Part shown: in pieces, positions 34,013 to 46,796 of the stretch
How the letters are laid out: each line of letters opens with the position of its first letter
How positions within the stretch are numbered: position 1 is the first letter of the stretch
Assembly: GCA_019426215.1 (NCBI GenBank)
Contig: CM033405.1
Location: 28,612,199 to 28,676,198 of the forward strand
Source of the DNA: Buddleja alternifolia
Taxonomy: Eukaryota; Streptophyta; Magnoliopsida; Lamiales; Scrophulariaceae
Length of the DNA: 64,000 bases
Reading direction: 5' to 3'
The notes under the pieces: generated by a model
Seen by the model: only the letters and a program-made list of their open reading frames with translations
Told to the model about the DNA's origin: nothing
Database searches by the model: none
Made by a program: the position numbers and the translations under genes

Positions 34013-34777
34013 TGTTTATACCAAAAATAAACATGAGTTTTTATGAATTATGGAAAACCTAAACATCCATAATTAGATGAGTGGGTCAGACAAAGAAGAC
34101 TTGGGCTGACCATTTAAATAATCAGCTAAGATATAGGGTCCAATAAATATCTTGCCAAACTACAATAAAAAAGCCCAGAAGAATCTCAAGCCCAGTGAAG
34201 AGCTCGAAGCACCGCCTAAACTATTGGGCCCACTATATTTCACTAAAGGAAAACGTTGAAGCTGAAGAAGAAGCCCGCCAACACAAAATATTTGAAAGAG
34301 GAGTTAGAGCAGTTCGCGACGGTTGAAGACGTGGATACACAGGGCTGACATAAAAAGGGGAAGAAACAACCGAGAAAAAGGCATCAAATCAAAGAACAAC
34401 TTATTTTTCTCTTATCATAGGAGTAGGTGTAGACATAATTAGGAGTAGTCTGTAGCGTAGATTTGTTCAAGAATTGCTTGATCCGGCTCCTGGAGATTGT
34501 ACCAGTATTTCACTCGTTTGTAACTTTTACGAATCGAAGACTTTTATGGAGGTATAGATTACATGCTTTCAGATTTCAGTATTTGACAGTAATTTGTATC
34601 TTGACCTAAGTTTTCTATTCATTATCATCGTTTTGAAAAAGAAAGGTTCTCACGTAGGTACAAAATTATCTTGTGTCAGATTTAAGTATCAGAGAGATAG
34701 TTTTTACCTGTACTTGAATTCTTCTTTTATGATATTATCGTGTCATTCGAAGACAACATATTTTAGTCAATTGCGGT
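34013..34777 (+). repeat. Right LTR of the mobile-domain element
   Basis: Matches 31357-31785 closely, then only loosely to about 32125. Recognisable alignment ends near 34760. The flank continues after the Athila-like element at 45333. Confidence 0.6.
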
Positions 34778-36124
34778 TGTTAACCGTCCGTAACAACACG
34801 GAATCGAACAAATAATATAGTGAAAATAAGATCGTCTCCACAGGGAAGGTTATCAAGTACCAAACAAAGTTTATCTTATTATTTAGACTATCGATTATCA
34901 AAGATTTGAGATTTTAACTAATTAAAAGCAGAAATTTATAAAAACAGAATTAATTATAAATAATAAACACAAATATAATTAAAATGAATAATCAATTAAC
35001 GAAAAGCCTAGGGATTAAGATTTCATCAAGGTATTTCTATGGATTATTGACTTTCAATGGATTATCATTCTTGTTTAAATTAAAGACCCAATTTCCTTAA
35101 ATACACGAATACTCTCCCGAGATCTTCATGAGTACCCACCTAAATTAATTAACGTCACTCCCATGATCAAAAACTAATTTAGATGAATCCATTAAGTTCT
35201 ATGAATATTGTTTAACTAGTCTCATGCAAAATTACCAATATCCCTATTAAGCAATTTACACATGTCTATTAAATCCGAACCAATAAACTAATTCACCTCC
35301 CGGTACTTCTTAATTTATCTTAAATCATGCAATTGGTGATCAATCAATTACAAGCATTAAACACTCATTAATAGATAAACCAAACAAGAAATCACATCCA
35401 TCAATCATCAATAATCCAAATCAATACACAAGACTACATCTTAAACCCTAGAAAATAATTTAGCTATGCATAATTAAAGAAAAAACAAGAAATAAATTGC
35501 ATAAACATAAAGTTACTCATGTTCAACAATGGAGGATTGGAAGAATACAACTTGAGAAGATGAAGTTTTTTCTCCAAGAACTCTTCTCCAAGAACTCTTC
35601 AAGATCTCCTTTCTCTCTCTAGAAGTCTTCTTTTCTCTCCAAGATCTACTTTTTTTGTAAGAATGAATGAATTATTCTCTTCCACCTCACTCTAGCCTAT
35701 ATAAATGTTTTTGCCACTTTCTTCTAACTAAAAAGGAGTTTTAGATACATAAATTATGCCCATCCAAGTCATAAAATCGGCCCACAAAAATTCGCAGCTG
35801 CACAGCTGTGCAGAATATCTGCACAGTTGTGCAGTTGCCTGTGCAGAAATCTTCCTCTTCATTTTTCTTCAACGAAACATTCTCGTTTGGCCTTTCAAAT
35901 GCATTTCTTCACATCCTCTTGGATAGCCTTCATTATTCTTGTAATAAATACTCCTTCAATCATCAAAATCATCGCTTTTATGCCTATAAAAGCATTGAAA
36001 CGACTTAGAAATCAAAATACATAAATTAGGCTAAAAATAAAGCAAAAGACTAACAACAAGGCATAAAATAAAGATAAATGTGAGGTAAATCATAATGAAA
36101 ATATGTGAAATATGAGACCTAACA
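34778..36124 (-). repeat. Athila-like 3' LTR
   Basis: Contains a perfect palindrome CTGCACAGCTGTGCAG (35798-35813) and a near-palindrome CTGCACAGTTGTGCAG (35819-35834). The polypurine tract lies just outside on the minus strand (AAGTGTGGGGTGTT, about 36125-36140). Confidence 0.93.
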
Positions 36125-38495
36125 AACACCCCACACTTAACCTTTACTCGTCCTCGAGTAAATCCAAACAAAACAAAAACAAAAATAAAGATAACACCAC
36201 TTTCGTAGGGAACACGATTGCACTTAGCATGTGCAACAAGCCGTTAAACCCCTAGGTTACCCCTAGTGGACGAGTTTTGTCTCGTGAGGGTTTGCAGAGA
36301 ATATACCCACAAAATTCATGACAATCGTCTATCTGTCTCACCGTGCATCAAATCAGCAACTAGTCACAACATTTATGACTCCCCACAATCATCACACATA
36401 TGAACATCTTTACTCTCAAGTCATCACACTAATCCCAAACAAGTTCAATTTCATATACATCCATTCGTGCTTGATTTATGAATTCTAGCAAGGGAACATC
36501 TTAGTTATTTCAAGCAAAAACACAACATTTATCATATTTCATCCTTGTTCACTTTTCTTCATTCAAAATTTATCAACCCGTGCAATGTCTCGCTAATCAA
36601 GCTTTCTATGTCACCCTTGTAACGAGTTTTGGGCCAATGACTCTCAAACCAGTTGGTTTTAAGGCACTAGGTGTCAAGACACCCCAACGGACTTAATCAC
36701 TCGAGTGACAAAGGCTAGAAACGAAACTGGGTGATTTTAGCATTCAATAGCCACTGAATCAACCTTTTCTTTCCTTATTTTTTTTTTCTTTTTCTATTTT
36801 CTCGATTTTTTTTTTCATAAACTTTCCTCCAATATCAATGAAATATGTAATTGTTTTTATCTCCCCGATCAATTCCCTTTACTAGAACTCGTGTGTAGTG
36901 TGTAAAGATGCATAAAAATTTTACAAATTTCAGACTCAGTGATCAAACTTAATAAAAAGAGTATCCATGTACAGAAATCAAATTCATATGTTTATATAGT
37001 CAAGAGCTCAAATATGGGAACACAAATATTATGAACAAGTCAACCAATTTTCAGCAACAACTCAGCAAAAATTGACGTATGCCCAATTCTTTCACCACTT
37101 AACAACAAACACCCCACACTTGAGCAATTCAATAAACTCAATCTCAATTCACAACAATTTTCACCAATTAGTCATATTACCCCACATTTAACCAATTCAA
37201 TATACTCTAATCTCAATTCACAAAACAAGCAAGCAATCCACCCCACACTTAAAGCAACACATTGTCCTCAATGTATTTTATTGATACCGATATGTATGGA
37301 CAAAAAAAAAAACAGAATGAATGTGAAATAAGAGTAAAAGAAATACTCTCCTATGAATGTGAGTGATGGCCTGGGAGTTGGTAGTGTGCGTAGTGATCGG
37401 TGGTAGTCACTGGAAGACCCATTTCTTTTCGAGCTCGTGTTGACATTGTGAGCAAAATCCAAACGATGGGCTGCTGGTGGGAATTAGATTTGCACTGTCC
37501 AAATTGTCTGACCCCAAAGCAGCATCCAAACGACAGATCGGAGGTGGAGCTGTGTGTGAGTGGGTAGCGATCGTTCGGTGTGAGCAGATCAGCGACGGTG
37601 ACGTGTGGCTTTGAGTGGCTCGCGGGCGCGCGACGGAACTTTGTGGTTGAGTGCGGCGATGGCGGAGAAGTGGTGTTGTATGAAGTAACGGTGGTGGTCA
37701 AAGGAGGCGCCGGATCTTGAGTGGAGGTGGAGATTCAGGGATTGTGTCTACTGGAAAATGAAAGACGGCGAGCGGCGGTTGACTGTGTTGAAGCGGCGAC
37801 TGGTGGACGATAACGGCGGCGTTGGGCTCGCTGGTCGAGAGGCGGCGACGGCGTGGTTGACGGCGTCGACTGGATATTGGAGTTGAGCTCGGTGGTGGAG
37901 ATACGAGACAGATCGAGAGACGGCGGCGTGTTGGTGGCGAAACGACGGCGGAAGGCGATGGTTGAGGCGACGAGCAGCGGCGAGGCGGATCTTGGTTGTG
38001 AGCGTGACGGCGGCGGAAGGCTATGTGGGGTGAAGAGAAACGAGAGAGAGATTTTGGCTGATTTTGGGGTTTGGTGGGTGTGTTGACTCAATTGGGGATT
38101 TTGACCCAAAATTTTTTTTTTTTTTTGAAAAATTTGAGAGTGCAAAAGTGCGAAAATTGTGCACAGTTGTGCACGGAAATTACACAACTGTGCACCTAAA
38201 AATTGTTCTAAGTGCGAAAATTGTGCACAGTGGTGCGAAAATTGGCACAATTGTGCATCTGATTTAAATTGTATAAGAACCCATGCACCTCGTTTTTCAT
38301 TTTTTTGGCCTACAACAAGAATATCGTGCATTAGTAAATCACTTGAGTACCGAAAATAAAATAAAATTCAAACATAAATTATGGAAAACAAATTAATCAA
38401 AAAGAAAAAAAACGATATGACAAAAAGAATCGAAAACTCGTGGGTTGCCTCCCAAGTAGCGCTTGTTTAAAGTCATTAGCTCGACTTAGAGGAAA
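36125..38495 (-). other. Athila-like 3' internal region, no recognisable env
   Basis: Starting from the integrase end it contains the GCGCTACTTGGGAGGCAACC-like stretch common after pol in this group. A cluster of near-palindromic TGCACAGTTGTGCA motifs follows (38150-38260), then a strongly GC-rich block (about 37560-38060) and AT-rich DNA. Open minus-strand frames at 37735-38331 and 37351-37701 are Ser/Thr/Pro/Arg-rich and I cannot match them to an envelope or other protein. Base composition of the GC block is unlike the rest of the element and could reflect captured sequence. Confidence 0.5.
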
Positions 38496-39950
38496 TTATT
38501 GTTGGAGGTTGACGAGGGAAATCGTTTCCCCTCGAGGAATATTGTGTCCTTCAAAGTATAGCTTTAACCGTTGCCCATTCACTTTAAACACATCTGACCC
38601 TTCTCGTCCAATATCAACTGCTCCATGGGAATGAACTTTGACAACTTCAAACGGACCCGACCATCTGGACTTAAGTTTTCCCGGAAAAAGTCGAAGACGG
38701 GAATTAAAGAGTAAAACTTTTTGACCCACTTGAAATTCTTTTGGTTGAATGTGCTTATCATGCCATCTTTTAGTTTTTTCCTTATAAATTCGTGCACTTT
38801 CATAAGCATTCAACCGGAATTCATCAAGTTCACTCAATTGCATCAATCTACTCAATCCCGCTTCTTTTAAGTCCAAATTTAGTGCTTTAGTTGCCCAATA
38901 TGCTTTATGTTCGAGTTCCACGGGAAGATGACAAGCCTTACCATAAACCAACCGATACGGAGACATACCAATGGGAGTCTTGTATGCGGTTCTGTATGCC
39001 CATAGTGCATCATCTAGCCTGTTGGCCCAATCCTTTCGTGAATTATCAACGGTTTTCTCCAAGATATGCTTGAGTTCACGATTAAAAATTTCAACCTGAC
39101 CACTCGTCTGAGGGTGATATGGAGTCGCCACCTTTTGAGTAACCCCATACTTTTTCAAAAGATTTTCCACTTGTTGGTTGCAAAAGTGAGCTCCTCCATC
39201 ATTGATAATAGCTCGTGGTACCCCGAATCTTGAGAAAACATATATTTTTAAGAATTTTGTCACCACACGAGCATCATTAGTCGGCGTCGCTATAGCTTCA
39301 ACCCATTTCGATACATAGTCGACTCCAACCAAGATGTATTTATTGCCATATGAAGATGGGAATGGTCCCATGAAGTCCATCCCCCATACATCAAATAATT
39401 CCACAACCAATATAGGTTGTAAAGGCATCTCATTATGGCGAGAAATGTTCCCTGTCTTTTGACAACGATCGCATTCTATGACAAAAACCCTTGCGTCTTG
39501 ATACATGGTGGGCCAATAAAATCTTGATTGCCAAATCTTAGCAACCGTCTTTGAAGTACTGTTATGACCCCCACATTCCAAGGAATGAAAATGCTCCAAG
39601 ATACTCTTAAACTCGTCAGATGGCACACAACGACGAATGACACCATCCCCACACTCTTTGTAAAGAAGAGGCTCTTCCCAGTAGTAATGTTTTACTTCTG
39701 CCAAGAACTTCTTCTTTTGGTGATAACTTAAACCGGGAGGAAGAATGTCACTCACCAAGTAATTCACGTAATCAGCATACCATGGTATAACGTGTTTTAT
39801 CCCCATCAACCGTTCTTCTGGAAATGTCTCATCAATTGGTATGTCCTCAACAACTGTGTCATTTCCTTGTTCAAGCCTCGAAAGATGATCCGCGACCACG
39901 TTGTCAGTACCCTTCTTATCACAAATTTCCAAATCAAACTCCTGTAACAA
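38496..39950 (-). CDS. Athila-like integrase
   Basis: 484 open codons. The start codon is only nominal, since the frame continues RNase H (DHLSRLEQG). It includes an HHCC finger ([11 protein letters not shown]... CDRCQKTG), the DDE core ([20 protein letters not shown] and the Glu in [11 protein letters not shown]), the conserved [19 protein letters not shown] block and the C-terminal [10 protein letters not shown] region. No chromodomain is present, consistent with Athila/Tat. A TGA at 39957-39959 separates it from the RNase H frame. Confidence 0.9.
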   Translation of the reverse strand: MLQEFDLEICDKKGTDNVVADHLSRLEQGNDTVVEDIPIDETFPEERLMGIKHVIPWYADYVNYLVSDILPPGLSYHQKKKFLAEVKHYYWEEPLLYKECGDGVIRRCVPSDEFKSILEHFHSLECGGHNSTSKTVAKIWQSRFYWPTMYQDARVFVIECDRCQKTGNISRHNEMPLQPILVVELFDVWGMDFMGPFPSSYGNKYILVGVDYVSKWVEAIATPTNDARVVTKFLKIYVFSRFGVPRAIINDGGAHFCNQQVENLLKKYGVTQKVATPYHPQTSGQVEIFNRELKHILEKTVDNSRKDWANRLDDALWAYRTAYKTPIGMSPYRLVYGKACHLPVELEHKAYWATKALNLDLKEAGLSRLMQLSELDEFRLNAYESARIYKEKTKRWHDKHIQPKEFQVGQKVLLFNSRLRLFPGKLKSRWSGPFEVVKVHSHGAVDIGREGSDVFKVNGQRLKLYFEGHNIPRGETISLVNLQQ

Positions 39951-39956
39951 TAGAAT

Positions 39957-40966
39957 TCAATGGAGTAAACGTGGTTTTGCATCCTTCTTTGTCATTAAGT
40001 ATCGGATTGCAGCATGATCCGTATACACTATCACCTTCGACCCCACAAGATAAGATCTGAACTTGTCAAACGCAAAAACCACTGCAAGCAACTCTTTTTC
40101 AGTAGTGGCATAATTGACCTGAGCACTATCTAACGTTTTGCTTGCATAGGCAATGACATGAACCCATTTATTCTTCCTTTGCCCGAGAACAGCTCCTACT
40201 GCAAAGTCACTGGCATCGCACATCCTCGAAAGGCAATTCCCAGTCTGGTGAAGAGATTATTGGGGCAGATATCAATGCTTGTTTTAACCTGTTGAACGCA
40301 AGTAAACATTCATCAGTAAAATTAAACACCACATCTTTTTCAAGTAAATTACATAAGGGTTTAGAAATTTTTGAGAAGTCCTTGATAAACCGACGATAAA
40401 AGCCAGCATGACCAAGGAAACTTCGCATGCCCTTTACTGATGTGGGTGGGGGTAATTTCTCAATCACTTCCACCTTTGCCTTATCCACCTCTATTCCTTT
40501 GTCTGAAATTTTATGCCCCAAAACAATTCCCTCAGTCACCATGAAGTGACATTTTTCCCAGTTCAAAACTAAATTAGTTTCCTCACACCTCTGCAAGACT
40601 TGAGAAAGATTAGCTAAGCAGTGATCAAATGACGAGCCATACACAGTAAAATCATCCATAAACACTTCCATGGATTTCTCAATAAACTCAGAAAAAATGG
40701 CCATCATACATCTCTGAAAAGTAGCAGGTGCATTAGAAAGTCCAAAAGGCATGCGTCGATACGCAAAAGTACCATATGAACAAGTAAAGGTGGTCTTTTC
40801 TTGGTCCTCGGGTGCAATTGGAATTTGAAAATATCCAGAGTAACCATCTAGAAAGCAATAATACTTATTACCCGAAAGTCTTTCCAACATTTGATCAATG
40901 AAAGGCATGGGAAAGTGATCTTTTCGAGTAGCATTGTTTAACTTCCTATAATCAATACAAACCCGC
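39957..40966 (-). pseudogene. Athila-like reverse transcriptase and RNase H, broken
   Basis: RT words include FLDGYSGYFQI, MPFGLSNAPATFQRCM and the catalytic box VFMDDFTVYG. RNase H has [16 protein letters not shown] and [11 protein letters not shown]. Breaks: a one-base shift near 40966 relative to the gag-protease frame, a shift near 40220 between RT and RNase H, and a TGA at 39957-39959 where Trp is expected after RLLH. Catalytic residues are kept. Confidence 0.9.
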
Positions 40967-43822
40967 CACCCTTCTAGTGGGAATTAATTCATTTTTTTCA
41001 TTATAAATCACAGCCATTCCTCCTTTTTTAGGCACTACATGTATAGGACTAACCCAAGGACTATCCGAGATAGGGTATATTATGCCAGCATCTAACAATT
41101 TCATAATTTCATCTTTAACAACTTCTTTCAACTTAGGATTCAATCTACGTTGAGGTTCTATTGATGTCTTATGATTTTCTTCCATGAGAATCCTATGCAT
41201 GCATAAAGTAGGGCTAATTCCCTTTATATCAGAAATAGTCCATCCTATGGCTCTCTTTCTCAACCTCAACTCCTCTAATAGTTTTTTCAATTCAAGTTCA
41301 GACAGAGTACCACTAACAATAACAGGTAAAGATTCATTGTCACCAAGAAAGACATACCTGAGGTGTGGTGGAAGAGGTTTAAGTACTACCTTTGGTTTAG
41401 AGGAGATGTCGGGATACGACTCTAGTGGATCTCTTTTACCTTGAAGAAGATCTTCCTTATGCAAGTCATCATCGTTGTCTAGAGCTAGAGTCACTGTTTC
41501 AATCGTTGGATTCTCATCATCTCTAGTTTCCAACTTCTCCAACGGATCCTCAAGAAACTCCCCCTCGAATTCAATCTGGGCTATCTCATCAATCACATCC
41601 ACCGAACAACAACTCTCTTCTAGGGCAGGCGACTTCATTACCTTGTTCAAATCAAATTCCACTTTCTCATCTCCAATGTTCAAGGTAAGCTTGCCTGCCA
41701 GTACATCAATGTTGGTCCCAGCAGTAGCAAGGAATGGTCTCCCAAGTATAATCGGGACCTCTGAATCCTCATCCATTTCTAACACCACAAAATCACACGG
41801 AATGTAAAATTTATCCACTTTGACCAACACATCCTCGATTATGCCCAGAGGATGTTTGACACTCCGGTCTGCCAACTGTAAGGACATCCTTGTGTGTTTG
41901 AGTTCTTGAAAACCCAATTTCCTGCAAATAGAAAAAGGCATTAGACTCACACTCGCTCCTAAATCACACAATGCCTTAACAAATTGAACTTGACCAATGG
42001 TGCAAGGAAGAGAAAAACTCCCTGGATCTTTGAGTTTAGGAGGAATACTCCTTTGGATTATAGCACTGCACTCTTCATTTAAAGATATTGTTTCCACGTC
42101 TTCCAATTTTCTTTTGTTGCTCAACAATTCCTTCAGAAATTTCACATAAATTGGCATCTGAGCCAAAGCATCCGCGAATGGTATATTGATACGCAACTGT
42201 CGAAAAACTTGAAGAAATTTCTCGTACTGCTTGTCTAATCTCTTTTGCTGCAATCTTTGAGGGAATGGAATTGGAGGAACATACGGCTTCACATATGGTT
42301 TAGGTTGAACTATCTCTGGTGTAACCTCTTCTGAAGGCTCAGAAACTGGATCCTCAGTTATTCCTTGTTCCTCATTAGGTTCCCCCGGTTGTTCAGATTC
42401 TCCTACGGTTCTTCCATTTCTCAAAGTTACTGCATTACACTGCCCCTTAGGATTCTGCTCAGTTTGACTTGGCAATGTACCTTTTGGTCTTGAGCTAATA
42501 GTACTAGCCAACTGCCCCATTTGTGCTTCAAGATTCTTGGTTGCACCTATCATCTGATCCATCTTTGCCTCAAGCTTCTCAATACGGTTTGCAGTTCCAT
42601 TAGCTAGTTTTTCAATGGCTAATTCCCAAGCTTGTGGTTCTCGAGGTGGTGGTCCCTGCTGATTTGGTTGTTGAAAATTCTGAGGACCATGTTGTTGGAA
42701 ATCTGGAGGAAACTGTTGTCTAGGAGGATTTGCTTGAGCTCCTTGGTTCCCTTGGCCTCCCCAAGAAAAGTTAGGGTGATTTTGCCAACCCGAATTGTAG
42801 GTGTTCGAAAATGGATTTCCTTGCTGCTTATTCTGATTGGATAAATAGTTAGCTTGCTCGACGAGTGGGCAATCAGTAGCCATATGAGGTGCCCCACAGA
42901 CTTCACAAGCCAAAGTAGGCTGAGATACTGCACTGACATTTCCTTTGAGTCCCTCCATGTGCTTGACAAGTGCTTCAATGTTAGCATTAAGCAATGTAAT
43001 GTTATCTACATTGTGTATGCCCGGTGTTTTCTTTGCAGCAGCCCGATTATCACTTGCCCACTGATAACTGTTGGATGCCATTTCGTCCATAAGAGCCAAT
43101 GCATCATCCGGATTCTTTGCCATAAAACTCCCTCCTGCAGCTGCATCGATATTCATCCGGATACTATGCGACAGACCATTGTAGAAGGTTTGCACAAGCA
43201 TCCAACTAGGAATACCGTGATGTGGGCACTTTCTGAGTAGTTCTTTGTACCTTTCCCATGCTTGATAGAGGGTTTCACTATCAGTTTGCATAAATCCTGT
43301 GATTGCATTCCTTAACTGAGCAGTCTTAGCTGGGGGAAAATACTTGGTGAGGAATGCAGTCGACAAATCAGCCCAAGTGGTGAACTTATTTGCCGGCTGG
43401 TTTTTCAACCACTCCTTAGCTCTTTTAGATAGGGAGAATGGGAAGAGTCGCAATCTTATGGCATCTTCAGTAACGCCATTCATCTTGAAAGTGCTGCAGA
43501 TTTCCAGAAAATTCCCCAGATGGGAATGAGGATCCTCCCTCTCAATATCTCCCTCAAATGCAGTGTGTTGGAGCATTTGAATAATAGCCGGTTTCAACTC
43601 AAAGGTATTGGCTTGAACAGTTGGTACCGCTATGCTGGAGGTTAAATTCTGATATGTTGGTGTAGCATAATCCCGGAGAGTTCTCTGCGCAGCAGGTTCA
43701 ATCCTTTGTATGTCTTCTTCCATTCTACGATGCTCTCTTTGTTGACGTCTGCCTCTTCGAAAAGTTCGTTCTGGTTCTGGATCGATTTCAAGAGCAGGTG
43801 CACTCAAAGAACGCCTGTGCAT
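40967..43822 (-). CDS. Athila-like gag-protease
   Basis: A long open frame of about 950 codons. It contains the gag core (HLGNFLEICSTFKMNGV, FLTKYFPPAKTAQLRN, SETLYQAWERYKELLRKCP), a zinc knuckle of CxxCxxxHxxxxC spacing (CEVCGAPHMATDC), a Gln/Pro/Asn-rich linker, a coiled segment and the protease core VKALCDLGASVSLMPF followed by PIILGRPFLATA. The usual D-S/T-G is D-L-G here, which is normal for this lineage. It then enters the RT N-terminal linker (ISDSPWVSPIHVVPKKGG) and loses frame after PTRRVAG. Confidence 0.9.
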
Positions 43823-43958
43823 CTACCAATATTCAACCTAAAACAGAAATTAAGATCAGAGCGAGACAGATAATAAAAAAAAAATCGAAAATAAACCAAA
43901 AATAAATGTCTAAACTAATAAGAATTAACTTTTTATTGATATTGACTATTTGTTGCCT

Positions 43959-43976
43959 TCCCCGGCAACGGCGCCA
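43959..43976 (-). promoter_or_regulatory. tRNA-Asp primer-binding site
   Basis: The minus strand reads TGGCGCCGTTGCCGGGGA, three bases inside the 5' LTR, complementary to the 3' 18 bases of plant tRNA-Asp including CCA. Confidence 0.85.
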
Positions 43977-43979
43977 ATT

Positions 43980-45327
43980 TGTTAACCGTCCGTAACAACA
44001 CGGAATCGAACAAATAATATAGTGAAAGTAAGATCGTCTCCACAGGGAAGGTTATCAAGTACCAAACAAAGTTTATCTTATTATTTAGACTATCGATTAT
44101 CAAAGATTTGAGATTTTAACTAATTAAAAGCAGAAATTTATAAAAACAGAATTAATTATAAATAATAAACACAAATATAATTAAAACGAATAATCAATTA
44201 ACGAAAAGCCTAGGGATTAAGATTTCATCAAGGTATTTCTATGGATTATTGACTTTCACTGGATTATCATTCTTGTTTAAATTAAAGACCCAATTTCCTT
44301 AAATACACGAATACTCTCCCGAGATCTTCATGAGTACCCACCTAAATTAATTAACGTCACTCCCATGATCAAAAACTAATTTAGATGAATCCATTAAGTT
44401 CTATGAATATTGTTTAACTAGTCTCATGCAAAATTACCAATATCCCTATTAAGCAATTTACACATGTCTATTAAATCCGAACCAATAAACTAATTCACCT
44501 CCCGGTACTTCTTAATTTATCTTAAATCATGCAATTGGTGATCAATCAATTACAAGCATTAAACACTCATTAATAGATAAACCAAACAAGAAATCACATC
44601 CATCAATCATCAATAATCCAAATCAATACACAAGACTACATCTTAAACCCTAGAAAATAATTTAGCTATGCATAATTAAAGAAAAAACAAGAAATAAATT
44701 GCATAAACATAAAGTTACTCATGTTCAACAATGGAGGATTGGAAGAATACAACTTGAGAAGATGAAGTTTTTTCTCCAAGAACTCTTCTCCAAGAACTCT
44801 TCAAGATCTCCTTTCTCTCTCTAGAAGTCTTCTTTTCTCTCCAAGATCTACTTTTTTTGTAAGAATGAATGAATTATTCTCTTCCACCTCACTCTAGCCT
44901 ATATAAATGTTTTTGCCACTTTCTTCTAACTAAAAAGGAGTTTTAGATACATAAATTATGCCCATCCAAATCATAAAATCGGCCCACAAAAATTCGCAGC
45001 TGCACAGCTGTGCAGAATATCTGCACAGTTGTGCAGTTGCCTGTGCAGAAATCTTCCTCTTCATTTTTCTTCAACGAAACATTCTCGTTTGGCCTTTCAA
45101 ATGCATTTCTTCACATCCTCTTGGATAGCCTTCATTATTCTTGTAATAAATACTCCTTCAACTCATCAAAATCATCGCTTTTATGCCTATAAAAGCATTG
45201 AAACGACTTAGAAATCAAAATACATAAATTAGGCTAAAAATAAAGCAAAAGACTAACAACAAGGTATAAAATAAAAATAAATGTGAGGTAAATCATAATG
45301 AAAATATGTAAAATATGAGACCTAACA
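43980..45327 (-). repeat. Athila-like 5' LTR
   Basis: On the minus strand it begins TGTTAGGTCTC and ends CGGTTAACA. It carries the same palindromes as the other LTR (about 45000-45040). Confidence 0.93.
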
Positions 45328-45332
45328 GCGGT

Positions 45333-46794
45333 CCGAATAATTAGTTTAAACAACACACCGAAGTGTTAAATTCGGAACCACCGTCTAGCGCATCGAATTC
45401 GAGCGCGGGGGTTGAAAAATAATTTCAAGATATAGATTATCGCGGGGCTCGAAACATGAGATTGGATCCACCCTAATCAAATTTGTTTTTTTTACGAAAC
45501 AAACACCATCCCTATAATTTTTAAGTCGTTATAGATTTCTCTCTGTGTATTTAAGACTAAGGGAGGCATAAAAATCTTCGACGGTAATCATCAATTTAGT
45601 AGAATTATTGATGTGATGTCATACGTCATACCCCAGTGAATGATTAAAATTTTCACATACTTTAATTTGTGTAATGTACTTAATTATAATTGTTGTGCAT
45701 ATCACGGACCACACTATGGATCATTCTGAAAATTAAAATTAAGATTCATGAAGGCATTTTTCCGGAATTAGGTGCACGAATTCTTAGCAAGCCAACTTAG
45801 TACAAGCTACCTCATTAATTGTCAAATAGGTATTTGCATCTACCACTTTGAACTCTTGACGGATTAACAAGGCCAGTCGTCTATTAGATACACCAATTTA
45901 AACTAATATGAGGCGTAAAATGAAATATTGAACTGGCACAAGTTCATGATCTTTTAGTCTGGGAGCTCAAAACTGAATAAAATTACACCGAAAAAATAAT
46001 CGAAACAGGGCTCGAAGTACTTTAATATATACTTTTGGTTAATTTACAAAACCGAAAACTTAAGAGATTGAATGACTTATAATTAAGCTATGTTTAAAAC
46101 AGTACCAGCTCGAGTCAATTTACAATCAAATGTTTGGTATTAGTACCATAAGCAGTCTATATAGAAGCTAATCTATAATACATGCACAAACATTTGCCAA
46201 TGATTTTGCTGAATTAATTGTATTATTTTACGCATGCTAAGTTAAGTTTTAATAATACATGTATAATATAAATTAAAAACTAAATTAGTTGTTTAGCAAG
46301 GAATTTCCCTTCCTGCTAATTGGTGATTTTCTTGTATGATTTTGCTGGATTAATTGTATTATTTTACACATGCTAAGTTAAATTTTATTAACATTTCTCT
46401 AATATATTGTCACACATGCATTGAATATCTTATTTTACACATTTTCTTACATTTACTACTAAATGTATACTTTTTTGGTTGAAATTTTATAGGTTTTCAA
46501 TAATTATTTTAATTGTAATTCTATAAACATCTTACAATTAATTATGTATTTTAATTTACAAATGTCTTCACTCATGTCGTGTCCTATATTTTTCAAAATT
46601 CTTCAAAGTGCCGTTTCCATACTATTTGTGTCATCTAGTGTTAAATGTCACCATATTCCTAACCATCCACAGGTTTCGACAGGAAAAAGAAGATATATAT
46701 AATTGGAATAAGTAACATCATTGAGAAGTTGAACTACCTCACATACTCTCCAACCAACCAAGCCCAAACTATAGATGTCTCTCCACATCCAATG
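45333..46794. other. Intergenic DNA upstream of the first PELPK gene
   Basis: 45333-45560 continues the pre-insertion flank of the Athila-like element. From about 45776 the sequence is related to that from about 49916 upstream of the second PELPK gene, so the promoter was duplicated with the gene. No other gene was seen. Confidence 0.55.
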
Positions 46795-46796
46795 CC

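Larger units (their letters stand above)
31357..34777 (+). mobile_element. Non-autonomous LTR element with an antisense plant-mobile-domain gene
   Basis: Direct repeats begin TGTTTATACCAAAAATAAAC at 31357 and 34013. A G-rich polypurine tract (TTAGGGGGGCAT) directly precedes the right copy, and a TATA-like GGCATAAAAAGGGG lies in both LTRs (31690 and about 34347). Both signs put the element on the + strand. The ~1.9-kb interior has no gag or pol, only a minus-strand mobile-domain gene. The first ~430 bp of the two LTRs are nearly identical, the next ~340 bp much less so. The right boundary is obscured by the Athila-like insertion at 34778. No target duplication could be settled. Confidence 0.72.
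34778..45327 (-). mobile_element. Athila-like Ty3/gypsy retrotransposon (10.5 kb)
   Basis: LTRs of 1,347 and 1,348 bp flank the element, with a perfect 5-bp target duplication GCGGT (34773-34777 and 45328-45332). Just inside the right LTR, the minus strand reads TGGCGCCGTTGCCGGGGA, a primer site matching the 3' end of plant tRNA-Asp, used by Athila/Tat elements. The order gag-protease-RT-RNaseH-integrase on the minus strand, the protease core DLGAS and the long region between integrase and 3' LTR fit the Athila/Tat group. I count about eight differences between LTRs by eye, so insertion is recent. It lies at the right edge of the mobile-domain element. Confidence 0.93.

Noticed and set aside
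37351..38331. Envelope gene in the Athila-like element
   Set aside because: No signal peptide, transmembrane or family match could be seen; only low-complexity frames.
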